Source: DATJBC01 sp035515515
GTDB lineage: Bacteria > Actinomycetota > Acidimicrobiia > Acidimicrobiales > UBA8190
Length of the DNA stretch: 18,138 nucleotides
Direction: 5' to 3'
Assembly: GCA_035515515.1 (NCBI GenBank)
Contig: DATJBC010000239.1
Coordinates: forward strand, 1 to 18,138
Below are positions 5,661 through 13,475 of this stretch, piece after piece; positions within the stretch are counted from its first letter, which is position 1; each line of letters opens with the position of its first letter. The position numbers and the translations under genes were made by a program. A model generated the notes under the pieces. The model was not told the origin of the DNA. It worked only from the letters and a program-made list of their open reading frames with translations, and did no database searches.

Positions 5661-8392
5661 CGGAATTCCCACACCTCCACGTTGGGGATGTCGTGGCGCG
5701 CCACGAGGTGCCCGCGGGCGCGCAAGGTCCGGAGCGTGTCGTTCAGGTCGGAGCGGTCGCTCGAGCCGTTCATGAGCGCCCGGCTGGCGAGCACGAAGAC
5801 GGTGTGCCCGTGCGGGGAGGGCACCAAAGCGCCTCCCACCGGCTCGACGGTCAGGCGCGGCGAGTAGTACTCGATGACCTGGCGCAGGTCCCCGGGGTCG
5901 TAGACCAGGGTGTCGCCGCGGTGGGCGTCGGCGTTCACCATCGCCAGTGCGCCGCGGAAGTCGTACAGGCGGGGGTTCGAGCCGTTGGTCTGCTGGTCAA
6001 CGAGGCCGCCCGCCAGGCTGGCGAGCAGGATCGCCGACGCGGCCACGAGCACCTTGGTGTTGCGCGCCAGCCCCGTCACGCCCCGGGCCACCAGCACGAA
6101 CAGCGGCGGCACCGTGGTCGACAGGTAGCGGATGTCGAAGAGGTCGCGCTTGACCACGCCCAGGGCGAACATGGCCATGCCGGGGACCAACACCGCCGCC
6201 AGGAGCAGCGTCGTGACGGGCCGGCGCCGCCGTCCCAGCATGCCCAGGGCGCCCAGCATGCCCAGCGGCCAGGCGGCTGCCAGCAGGGCCATGGCGGCGT
6301 CGGAGTGGTATCCCCAGATGGCCCAGATGAGGTTGGCCAGGGCGGCGTAGACACCGAGGTGGTTGGCGGCGAGCGAGGCGGCCGTCCCGACCTGTCCGGG
6401 GCCGCCGAATCCCTTGCCCCCCGCCTGGTTGACGACGAACTGCTGGTGGGCGAAGGGCACGAGCGGGGCCAGCGCCGCCCCGATGACGAGCACCGACGTC
6501 ACCCACCCGAGAGCCATCGCCCTGGTCGGCTCGCCCCGCCGGTGGCGGACGACGAGCACCGCCACGAAGGCGGCCTGCTGCAGCGCGAGCTGGAAGAGCC
6601 CGAAGTACTGGGTCCACGCCAGCGCCGCGCTGGACACGATGTAGACGGCCCAGTCGAGGGGCCGGTTGCGCTTGAAGATGCGGACCTGCGCCCACAGGGC
6701 GATGACTGCGAACAGCATCAGGAGCGCGTACATCCGGGCTTCCTGCGAGTACCACGTCATGATGGGCGCAGCCACGCCACTGCAGGCGGCCAGCACCCCG
6801 GTGCGCCGGTCGTAGGCCTCGGTGCCGAGGAGGTACAGCATGGGGATCACGAGCGTCCCCGCCGCGATCGACGGCAGGCGGACGGCCAGCTCGCCCGAGC
6901 CGAAGGCCCGCACGGTGCCCCACAGGACGGTGAAGTACAGCGGGGGGTGCACGTCGGTGGTGCGCAGGTTGACGAGCATGGCGTGGAAGCCCATGCGCGC
7001 CTGGAACACGCTGGTGGCCTCGTCCAGCCACAGCCCGCGGGGGACGACGAAGCGCAGGCCGGCGCCGGCCACGGTGGCCCCGGCCACCGCCAGGGCGACC
7101 GGGCGCGTGCGCAGTGCCGTGCGCAGCGCGCTGACCGGCGCCCACCGCCGGTGCACGGCCGGCAGCCGCACGAGCTCGAGGACACCGAGCGAGGTGGTCA
7201 GCCCGGCCGTGGCGGCCAGGGTGGAGAGCGCCACGCCCCGGGGGTCGTGGCCGAAACGGAGGACGAGCGCCGCCTGGGTGAGCGCGGCGGCCGCCACCAG
7301 CGTCACGGCCACCAGGCGCGACCGCGAGCCGTGGGCGCAGCGGTGGGCGACCAGCACGCGGGCCACGCCCAGGAGCGCCATGGCGAACACGTAGGGCGCC
7401 ACGAGCGGCGCCACACCCGCGTAGCGAGGCCCGAAGAGGTGCACCACCAGCGCCCGGGGGGAGAGCGCGCTGGCGAGCACGGCCAGCCCGCCCACCAGCG
7501 CGGTCACGCCCAGCGCCGGCGACAGCGCGGCGCTGCGCCCGGCGCTCGACCGGGGGAGGAGGACCAGCGGCGTCGTCAGCGTGGCGAAGGCGGCGATGCC
7601 GCCGATGGTCGACACCACGGCGAACCGGCCGGCCGCCGCCGGGGCCAGCACCCGGTTGGCGATGAGCAGGTCCTGGTTCTGGAGCACCACGGCGAGCACG
7701 AAACCCGCCATCGTCCACAGCACGGTCCCCGCGGCGGCGTCCGGGCCCGTCGTCGCGCTCGATGCCCCCCGGGCCCCGGCGCGCCGGCGCCGGCCCCGGC
7801 GCGCCGTCTCGAGGGCGCCGTAGCCGGCCAGGGTGACGCCCACGGCGCCGCCCACCGCGCCGGCCGCCGTGGCGAGGGCCACGCCCAGGGTGAGGCGCGC
7901 GCTCGGCTCGACGAGGAGGCTCGAGACGAGGCGCCCGTGCCCCCGCTCGCCGTACAGCCGGCCGCGCTCGAGGGCGAGGGTGCTGAGCACCGGACCCGAC
8001 AGGCCGAGGACGACCATCATGGCCACCGGGAGGCGCAGCGCGGGGCCGCTCCACGGCGCGCTGGCGGCCAGGGCCACGCCCAGGACGACGCCCCCGGCCA
8101 CCATGGCGCGCGACAAGGTGGCGGCCCGGCGCGGCGCCAGCGCGGCCGCCGCGCTGATGCTCGAGCCGGGCAGGCTGAGCACGCTGTAGAGCGCCAGGAA
8201 GGCGGCCAGCTGGGCGAAGGAGCCGGGGGCCAGCCGGCGCGCCATGACGAGGGCGAACGCCATGTTGCCCAGGCCGGCGCCCATCTGCCCCGCCGCCACG
8301 CGCAGCTGGTCGCCCGTGGCGGCCACGGTGTCGTCGGGGAGTCGCGTGCGCACCCGCCGCAGGACGGCGGCCGTCGTGCTCAACGCGGCCAC
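5657..8392 (-). CDS. Polysaccharide flippase (Wzx/MOP-like) fused to a GT39-like GT-C glycosyltransferase
   Basis: One frame of about 911 codons carries two integral-membrane modules. Residues 1 to about 425 look like an O-antigen/polysaccharide flippase: LRVAAGQMGAGLGNMAFALVMARRL, many hydrophobic segments, and a mid-domain LQNQDLLIANRVLAPAAAG. From about 430 a GT-C fold begins, with GLWLDEATSVFQARMGF near 450 (the acidic loop-1 motif) and DVHPPLYFTVLWGTVRAFGSGELAVRLPS near 480, as in RgtA/PMT-like GT39 enzymes. These enzymes use polyprenyl-phosphate sugars outside the membrane. The start is uncertain: the GTG at 8392 overlaps the preceding gene by 13 bases, and a TTG at 8383 would give a TTGA overlap. 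No internal stop separates the modules. The fusion suggests export and outer-face glycosylation by one polypeptide. Confidence 0.85.
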   Translation of the reverse strand: MAALSTTAAVLRRVRTRLPDDTVAATGDQLRVAAGQMGAGLGNMAFALVMARRLAPGSFAQLAAFLALYSVLSLPGSSISAAAALAPRRAATLSRAMVAGGVVLGVALAASAPWSGPALRLPVAMMVVLGLSGPVLSTLALERGRLYGERGHGRLVSSLLVEPSARLTLGVALATAAGAVGGAVGVTLAGYGALETARRGRRRRAGARGASSATTGPDAAAGTVLWTMAGFVLAVVLQNQDLLIANRVLAPAAAGRFAVVSTIGGIAAFATLTTPLVLLPRSSAGRSAALSPALGVTALVGGLAVLASALSPRALVVHLFGPRYAGVAPLVAPYVFAMALLGVARVLVAHRCAHGSRSRLVAVTLVAAAALTQAALVLRFGHDPRGVALSTLAATAGLTTSLGVLELVRLPAVHRRWAPVSALRTALRTRPVALAVAGATVAGAGLRFVVPRGLWLDEATSVFQARMGFHAMLVNLRTTDVHPPLYFTVLWGTVRAFGSGELAVRLPSIAAGTLVIPMLYLLGTEAYDRRTGVLAACSGVAAPIMTWYSQEARMYALLMLFAVIALWAQVRIFKRNRPLDWAVYIVSSAALAWTQYFGLFQLALQQAAFVAVLVVRHRRGEPTRAMALGWVTSVLVIGAALAPLVPFAHQQFVVNQAGGKGFGGPGQVGTAASLAANHLGVYAALANLIWAIWGYHSDAAMALLAAAWPLGMLGALGMLGRRRRPVTTLLLAAVLVPGMAMFALGVVKRDLFDIRYLSTTVPPLFVLVARGVTGLARNTKVLVAASAILLASLAGGLVDQQTNGSNPRLYDFRGALAMVNADAHRGDTLVYDPGDLRQVIEYYSPRLTVEPVGGALVPSPHGHTVFVLASRALMNGSSDRSDLNDTLRTLRARGHLVARHDIPNVEVWEFR

Positions 8393-9507
8393 GGGGCCAG
8401 GGGGAGGCGGCCGACGGTCTCCGCCTCGGGCGTCGTCCCCTCGGCCAGGACGACGCGCAGCAGCCGGAAGCCCTCCTCGGCCCGGGCGATCTCCTCCTTG
8501 ACCACGGCCGGCGGCGCGCCCGCCGACCCCAGCGCGGCGGTCACGTCCTCGGCCAGGATGTCGGGCTCGAAGGCGGGTGGGGACATGCGCTGGCCCAGGC
8601 GGCGCGCCAGCCCCCGCAGCTTGGCCTCGTGGGTGATGGCCAGTGCCGGGACCCCGGCGGCCCCCGCCGCCACGAGCCCGTGGAAGCGGTAGGTGAGGAC
8701 GGCGCCCACCTGGTGCATGGTCGTCACGGCCTCGGGCAACGACCCCGGCGTGGGCGCCACCTCGACGGCGGGCCCCAGGCGGCGCACGAGCTCGGCCACG
8801 ATGGGCTCGTCCCCGGCGCTGCCCGCCACGCGGCGCTGCCAGGACTGCACCACGAGTTCGACGCCGCTGGCGTGCAGGCGCCCGAGCGTCTCGGCCAGGC
8901 GGTCGACCATGCCCCGCCAGCCGTCGCCGGCCGTGGCCCAGGCGGAGGGGATGACGAGCACCGACCGGGCGCTCCGCGGGCGGGAGTGCTCGGGCGGACG
9001 GAGCAGGGTCCAGGCGGGGTCGGCGCCGACCCGGAACGGCCCCGGCACCCCGGCGGCCGACAGCTGCGCGGCGGACTCCTCGTCGCGCAGGACGACCAGG
9101 TGGCTGTGGCGCACGAGGTAGCGCGCCAGGTGTCGGGCCCCGGGCCCCTCCAGCCGGCCGGCGCCCACGCCGAGCATGGCCACGCGTCGCCTCCGGGCGC
9201 TCGACGCCGCCACCAGGAGCGCGGCGTTGGCCAGCAGGGCCAGCGGCCGGCGGTCGGTCGAGGGGTGCAGGCGCTTGAACACCGTCCCCCCGCCCACCAC
9301 GACGGCGTCGCAGCCCAGGGCGCGGCGCGCCACCGCCATGCTGTCGCGCGAGGCCACCGCCGGGCGGTGGGTGGGGCCGACCGCGGACGGGTCGGCAGCG
9401 GTGGGGATCAACTGCCACTCCGGGAGGGCGGACACGAAGGATTCGACGAGGGCGTCGTCACCCAGGTTGCCCTGCCCGAAGGCGCCGGCCAGCAACGCGG
9501 TCGGCAT
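8380..9507 (-). CDS. Polysaccharide pyruvyl transferase family protein (CsaB-type)
   Basis: This 375-residue protein begins with AGAFGQGNLGDDALV, the N-terminal Gly-Asn-x-Gly-Asp motif of polysaccharide pyruvyl transferases. It contains VVVGGGTVFKR near residue 70 and VLTYRFHGLVAAGAAGVPALAI in the C-terminal half, the family's RFHG loop. Members transfer pyruvate from phosphoenolpyruvate as a ketal onto sugars of cell-surface polymers, adding negative charge; CsaB does this for S-layer-anchoring polymers. The ATG at 9507 has a perfect AGGAGG seven bases upstream and sits inside the end of the GT4 gene (50-base overlap). In this operon it probably pyruvylates the repeat unit or terminal sugar before export. 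Some family members have other acceptors. Confidence 0.88.
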   Translation of the reverse strand: MPTALLAGAFGQGNLGDDALVESFVSALPEWQLIPTAADPSAVGPTHRPAVASRDSMAVARRALGCDAVVVGGGTVFKRLHPSTDRRPLALLANAALLVAASSARRRRVAMLGVGAGRLEGPGARHLARYLVRHSHLVVLRDEESAAQLSAAGVPGPFRVGADPAWTLLRPPEHSRPRSARSVLVIPSAWATAGDGWRGMVDRLAETLGRLHASGVELVVQSWQRRVAGSAGDEPIVAELVRRLGPAVEVAPTPGSLPEAVTTMHQVGAVLTYRFHGLVAAGAAGVPALAITHEAKLRGLARRLGQRMSPPAFEPDILAEDVTAALGSAGAPPAVVKEEIARAEEGFRLLRVVLAEGTTPEAETVGRLPLAPWPR

Positions 9508-10669
9508 CGATCACCTCCTCGTACAGCGCGACGTGGCGGCGGGCCACGCGGTCCCAGGTGCGCTCGGCGGCCATGGCCCGCGAGGCGGCGCCCAGGGCGT
9601 CGAGCCGCCAACGGTCGGCGTTCAGCTCGAGGAGGCGCCGGGCCAGTCCCGGCGGATCGATGGGCGCGACCATGACGGGGGGCGCGCCCACGCAGGCCGC
9701 CAGCGCGGGCGAGCACAGGACCGGTGTGCCGTAGCCCAGGGCCTGCGACAGCGGGCCGCTGGTGGCGAAGGGCTTCGGATAGGGGACCACGACGACGTCG
9801 GCGGCGGCGAACAGCGTGGCCATCTCGCTCTCGGGGACGAAGCCGGTGAAGCGGGCCACGTGCTCGTAGCGCCGCCGCAGCCAGTCGGCGTAGCCGTCGC
9901 GGCCCTGCAGGCGGGGGTGCGCCCCCCCGGCCATCACCAGCTCCACGCGCGACCCGGCGATCTCGGCGGCGTCGAGGACCGCCTCGAGGCCCTTGTAGGG
10001 CGACAGGAACCCGAAGCACAGGACCCCCAGCCGTCCCTGGGACATCCCCAGGGCGCGCTTGGCCCGCTGCGCCGGCACAGGGGGCTCGGCGGCGTCGAGG
10101 CCGTGGGGCACCACCACGGCGTCGGGGACGATCTCCCCGAAGGCCTCCTCGAGCACCACCGTCCCCGCCGCCAGCGAGCGCACCGAGCGCTGCACGCCGG
10201 CCATCCCGGCGCGCGCCACCGGTGCGGGCACCCGCACACGGTGGATGCGCGTGAACTCCGCGTCGATGGCGCTCGGGTCGACGACCTGGTGCATGGTGAC
10301 CACGGGGCCCAGCCCGGAGCGGCGCAGGGTGGCCATGGCCGGGACGAGGCCCGGCATGGAGCTCGGCCCGCCGAAGAGGAACATCTCGTGCTGCAGGTGC
10401 ACGACGGCGGGCCCGGCGCGCCGGGCGGCGCGCACCGCCACCGGCAGGGCGGCGGCGCCGGGGCGGTAGCGGCGCTCGATGGTGACGCCGTCCCTGCGCG
10501 TCAGCTCCGGCTCCTCGTCCATCACGGGCGCCACCACCCGGACGTCCACGCCTTCGCCCGCCAGGGCGTCGGCGAGCTTGGCCGTGTAGGCCGCCACCCC
10601 GCTCGGCAGGGGCGCCAGGGGCCGCAGCCCGGGGTAGGGCGACACGATGGCCACGTCAGCGCTTGCCAT
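9458..10669 (-). CDS. GT4-family glycosyltransferase
   Basis: This 403-residue GT-B-fold retaining glycosyltransferase has an N-terminal Rossmann half starting DVAIVSPYPGLRPLAPLPSG, with GVAAYTAKLADAL as the acceptor-side glycine loop. The C-terminal half carries VLCFGFLSPYKGLEAVLDAA (the GT4 'K' loop), then FTGFVPESEMATLFAAADVVVVPYP and ATSGPLSQALGYGTPVLCS. The last of these replaces the usual EGFGLPxxEAM segment, so the donor-binding Glu is altered, a variant seen in part of the family. It probably adds an NDP-sugar to the lipid-linked precursor on the cytoplasmic face. The ATG at 10669 overlaps the preceding gene by 14 bases. The frame runs 50 bases into the next gene, which supports co-translation. 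Confidence 0.88.
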   Translation of the reverse strand: MASADVAIVSPYPGLRPLAPLPSGVAAYTAKLADALAGEGVDVRVVAPVMDEEPELTRRDGVTIERRYRPGAAALPVAVRAARRAGPAVVHLQHEMFLFGGPSSMPGLVPAMATLRRSGLGPVVTMHQVVDPSAIDAEFTRIHRVRVPAPVARAGMAGVQRSVRSLAAGTVVLEEAFGEIVPDAVVVPHGLDAAEPPVPAQRAKRALGMSQGRLGVLCFGFLSPYKGLEAVLDAAEIAGSRVELVMAGGAHPRLQGRDGYADWLRRRYEHVARFTGFVPESEMATLFAAADVVVVPYPKPFATSGPLSQALGYGTPVLCSPALAACVGAPPVMVAPIDPPGLARRLLELNADRWRLDALGAASRAMAAERTWDRVARRHVALYEEVIDADRVAGRRLRAGQPG

Positions 10670-11411
10670 GGCCGCCCTCCGCCGTCGAGGTGCTCGCTGT
10701 CAGCTCGGGGACCGGCAGCACGCGGTGGTGGAGCCACAGGCGCAACGACGACATCGCCATGCGCCGGGCGTCCGTCGCCGCCTTCACGTGCGAGCCTTCG
10801 CGGTCGAGCCAGACGGTGGGGACCTCGACGATCCGGAACCCGAGGCGACCGGCGGTGAGGAGCAGGTCCACGTCGAACAGGAAGTCGCGTGACGACAAGA
10901 GCGGAAGCGCCCGGTCGACCACGGCGCGGCGGGCGACCTTGGCGCCGCACTGGGTGTCGGCGAAGGGCAGTCCGAACAGCGCCCGGGTCATCCAGGCGAA
11001 GGCCCGGCTGGCCACCCGCCGGCCCAGCGACCTGCGGACCGGCAGCACCGACGCGGGATGACCCCGGCTGGCGATGGCCACATCCGCGTCGGTGGTGGCC
11101 TCCACCAGGCGGAGGAACTCCGCGGGCGGCGTGGCGCAGTCGGCGTCCACGAAGCCCACCAGATCGGCGTCGCAGTGCCGGAACGACTCCATGAGCACGC
11201 CGCCCTTGCCAAGCTTGGGGTACTCGAGGAGCTCGACCCGGTCGTCCACCCCGGCGTGGGACCGCACGACCTCCGCGGTGGCATCGGTGCACTCGTCGAG
11301 CGCCACGAGGAAGCGCGCCATGGGCTCGTTGACGACGTCGCGGTAGGCGCTGAGCGTCCGGTCGATCCGCTGTTGTTCGTTGTGCGCAGGGATGACGATG
11401 TCAAGGCGCAT
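10656..11411 (-). CDS. GT2 polyprenyl-phosphate-sugar synthase-like glycosyltransferase (ALG5/DPM-like)
   Basis: This 251-residue GT-A protein begins LDIVIPAHNEQQRI. It has VGFVDADCATPP (DxD-type metal/nucleotide site, about residue 88), the ...DTQCGAKVARR signature near 150 characteristic of dolichyl/undecaprenyl-phosphate glucosyl- and mannosyltransferases, and RDFLFDVDLLL near 178. There is no C-terminal membrane pair, so it resembles the soluble or membrane-associated type. The expected product is a polyprenyl-phosphate hexose, the donor required by GT-C enzymes such as the GT39-like half of the fusion protein. The ATG at 11411 has AGAAAGGG (11426-11419) seven bases upstream. The frame continues 72 codons further upstream but with non-coding-like composition. 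It is the first gene of the operon. Confidence 0.88.
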   Translation of the reverse strand: MRLDIVIPAHNEQQRIDRTLSAYRDVVNEPMARFLVALDECTDATAEVVRSHAGVDDRVELLEYPKLGKGGVLMESFRHCDADLVGFVDADCATPPAEFLRLVEATTDADVAIASRGHPASVLPVRRSLGRRVASRAFAWMTRALFGLPFADTQCGAKVARRAVVDRALPLLSSRDFLFDVDLLLTAGRLGFRIVEVPTVWLDREGSHVKAATDARRMAMSSLRLWLHHRVLPVPELTASTSTAEGGHGKR

Positions 11412-11585
11412 GGAGAGGCCCTTTCTGGCTCGGGTCCGTACCACGCCGGGAACACCCTTCCCTGAAGGCTCGTGCTCCCGCGTGCGCGCGCCCGCTACCG
11501 ATACAGGGCGCGAAGACTCGCGAGGGAGGTGAGGGGGAAGGCGCGTCCCGGTGGATTCGACCCATCGTGGTGGACTGGCCATTGC

Positions 11586-11613
11586 AGTATGCCCGCTTCG
11601 CCGCGCTATGCAA
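11586..11613 (-). promoter_or_regulatory. Candidate promoter of the exopolysaccharide operon
   Basis: On the minus strand TTGCAT (11613-11608) is followed after 16 bases by CATACT (11591-11586), weak matches to -35 and -10 boxes. Transcription would begin about 170 bases before the first gene. The position and local A/T content support it; the box quality is poor. Confidence 0.25.
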
Positions 11614-11762
11614 CCCGCCAGCGGCAACGTTGATGATCACGCCATCTTCTCGAAAAGCGCCGTTCATATAGGCAGCGCGCGGCACTGTGCGGACAACGGC
11701 GGGACAAGGATTTCCGCCCTGCCCCGGGGTGCCGGGAGCCGGACGGGGGCGGAGGCCCACCC

Positions 11763-11804
11763 CGGACCGACTCCCACGACGGACCGCCTCCCACAACGGA
11801 TTGA
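11763..11804. repeat. 17-base tandem direct repeat, two and a half copies, upstream of GT20 gene
   Basis: CGGACCGACTCCCACGA (11763-11779) is followed directly by CGGACCGCCTCCCACAA (11780-11796), which differs at two positions, then by a partial third copy CGGATTGA (11797-11804). A looser CGGAC...CCCAC arrangement precedes it at 11740-11762. The array lies 77-118 bases before the GT20 start and could be a set of binding sites for an unidentified regulator. Confidence 0.6.
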
Positions 11805-11880
11805 AGACAGCCGGCAAAGGGAAGAACACAGGCGTGGGGTCTGGCACCAACGGGGGCGTGCGCGAACGCGTGGCGGGGAA

Positions 11881-13452
11881 ATGAGGTGGGCGCAGGTGGA
11901 CAGCGTGTCGTCGATCGACGTGCCCGGCGCGGGTGCCCCCGGGGAGGGCAGCGGGCACCGGGCGGGGGCCTCCCCCCGGTGGGTGATCGCCGCCAACCGC
12001 GGCCCGGTGGAGTTCTACGCCACGCACGGGGGCGGCCGGGCCCACCGGCTGGGGTCAGGAGGCCTGGCCACCGCCCTCTCCCGGCTCACGGCCTATCTCG
12101 ACGACTGCGTCTGGGTGTGCGCCGCCCTCGGTGACGAGGACCGGGCGGTCGCCCGCGAGGCCGATGACGGGGAGGTGGCGGTGCGCGACGGCGAGGCCGT
12201 GAACCGGCTCCGGCTCCTCGACCTCGACCCCGGCGCCTTCCACCAGTACTACTCGGTGATCTCGAACCCCATCATCTGGTTCGTCCAGCACGCCCTGTGG
12301 GACCTGAGCAACGCCCCCAACATCGGGGCGGCCGAGCGAGCCGCCTTCGACGACGGCTACCGCCGTGTGAACGAGGAGTTCGCGCGGGCCATCGTGGCCG
12401 CCACCCCCCGCGGCTGCGGGCCGGCCACCGTGATGGTGCACGACTACCACCTGTACCTGGTGGGAGAGCTGGTACGCCGCGAGCGGCCGGAGGCGTTCCT
12501 CATGCACTTCGTGCACGTGCCGTGGCCGCAGCCCGACTGCTGGCGCGTCCTTCCCGGATGGCTCCGCAACGAGCTGCTGGCCGGCCTCCTGGGCAACGAC
12601 CTGGTGGCGTTCCAGACGGAGCGGTATGCCCGCAACTTCCTGCTCACCTGTGAGGAGTTCCTCGACCTCCCCGTCGACACCGAGCGCTGCGTCGTCTCGG
12701 TGGGGGACCGGGAGGTCGCTGTGCGGTGGTATCCGATCTCGGTCGACGTCGACCAACTGGAGGCCCTCGCCCGCTCCCCCGAGGTCGTGCAGTTCCAGCA
12801 TGCGCTGGAGAACATCCGGCGCGAGCACCTCATCCTGCGCGTGGACCGCACCGACCTGTCCAAAAACATCCTTCGGGGCTTCCTCGCCTTCGACGTGATG
12901 CTCGACCGCCACCCCGACCTGGCCGGGCGCGTGACGTTCCTCGCGCTCCTGCAGCCGAGCCGGCAGGACGTCCCCGAGTACGCCGAGTACACCGAGAAGA
13001 TCCTCCGCCTCGTCGCCGACATCAACCTCAAGCACGGCAACGTGGAGTGGCAACCCATCGACTTGCGCATCGAGAACAACCTGGAGCAGGCGGTTGCCGC
13101 GTTCAAGATGTTCGACGTGCTGCTCGTGAACCCCGTGTCGGACGGCTTGAACCTGGTGGCCAAGGAGGGCATGGTCGTCAACGAGCGCGACGGGGTCCTC
13201 GTGCTGTCCGAGCACGCCGGGGCGCACGACGAGATCGGTGCGTTCGCGTTGAGCGTCCACCCCGTGGACATCGATGAGCAGGCCGAGGCGCTCTACGCCG
13301 CGCTCTTCATGGCCCCCGAGGAGCGGCGGCGGCGGCGCCGGGGGGCCGTGGACGTCGTGCGCGACAACGACCTGCCGAGCTGGCTCGCCAACCAGCTGGC
13401 CGACGTGCGGGCGCTCCGGGTGGCGCAGCACCTCGTGGAGGTGCCCGCCTGA
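11881..13452 (+). CDS. GT20-family glycosyltransferase (trehalose-6-phosphate synthase-like, divergent)
   Basis: This 523-residue protein follows the OtsA/GT20 fold. It shows AANRGPVEF with the N-terminal Arg, LGSGGLATAL, Y-SVISNPII-W reproducing the Tyr/Trp spacing of the OtsA acceptor site, MVHDYHLYLVGEL, VDRTDLSKN with the phosphate-binding Arg and Lys (about residue 322), and LVNPVSDGLNLVAKEG (about 417). It departs from canonical OtsA at WVCAALGDED (normally WFGWSG), FQTERYARNF (normally GFHTYxYxRHF) and HVPWPQPDCW. It may make trehalose-6-phosphate or a related phosphorylated disaccharide (pseudo-disaccharide enzymes of this family are known). No otsB phosphatase is nearby. The start is uncertain: the ATG at 11881 lacks a spaced ribosome-binding site, while GAGGTGGG (11883-11890) suits the GTG at 11896. 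Confidence 0.85.
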   Translation: MRWAQVDSVSSIDVPGAGAPGEGSGHRAGASPRWVIAANRGPVEFYATHGGGRAHRLGSGGLATALSRLTAYLDDCVWVCAALGDEDRAVAREADDGEVAVRDGEAVNRLRLLDLDPGAFHQYYSVISNPIIWFVQHALWDLSNAPNIGAAERAAFDDGYRRVNEEFARAIVAATPRGCGPATVMVHDYHLYLVGELVRRERPEAFLMHFVHVPWPQPDCWRVLPGWLRNELLAGLLGNDLVAFQTERYARNFLLTCEEFLDLPVDTERCVVSVGDREVAVRWYPISVDVDQLEALARSPEVVQFQHALENIRREHLILRVDRTDLSKNILRGFLAFDVMLDRHPDLAGRVTFLALLQPSRQDVPEYAEYTEKILRLVADINLKHGNVEWQPIDLRIENNLEQAVAAFKMFDVLLVNPVSDGLNLVAKEGMVVNERDGVLVLSEHAGAHDEIGAFALSVHPVDIDEQAEALYAALFMAPEERRRRRRGAVDVVRDNDLPSWLANQLADVRALRVAQHLVEVPA

Positions 13453-13460
13453 ACGGGTTC

Positions 13461-13475
13461 CCCGCGGTCAGCGGG
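13461..13475. terminator. Weak hairpin between convergent GT20 and BrkB genes
   Basis: CCCGC (13461-13465), loop GGTCA, GCGGG (13471-13475). An alternative pairing CCCCGC/GCGGGG spans 13460-13480. It falls in the 15-base gap and the end of the BrkB gene and has no T-run. The terminator role is inferred only from the tail-to-tail arrangement. Confidence 0.25.

Larger units (their letters stand above)
11412..11880. other. Gene-free divergent regulatory region between exopolysaccharide operon and GT20 gene
   Basis: This 469-base stretch has no supported gene. Roughly 11555-11715 is noticeably richer in A/T than its surroundings, as expected for promoters serving both directions. It holds a weak minus-strand promoter match (11586-11613), the pair TTGCA (11582-11586) and TGCAA (11609-11613) in inverted orientation, a hairpin at 11698-11718 and 17-base tandem repeats at 11763-11804. 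Frames that are open here have codon use unlike the neighbouring genes. Confidence 0.6.

Noticed and set aside
8393..9418. Extension of the flippase/GT-C frame upstream to an open start at 9418
   Set aside because: This stretch is antisense-like shadow of the pyruvyl transferase gene, Arg/Pro/Gly-rich without family motifs. The transferase frame with its perfect AGGAGG is the real one.
11551..11566. tRNA T-arm-like sequence on the minus strand (GGGTCGAATCC)
   Set aside because: The loop lacks the T-T-C start, the stem does not pair properly, and no acceptor or anticodon arm can be built around it.
11551..11880. N-terminal extension of the GT20 protein by 110 open codons from a GTG at 11551
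   Set aside because: Codons such as AGT, GCA and ATA are frequent, unlike the flanking genes. The stretch has no family similarity and includes the tandem repeats, so it is more likely a non-coding leader.
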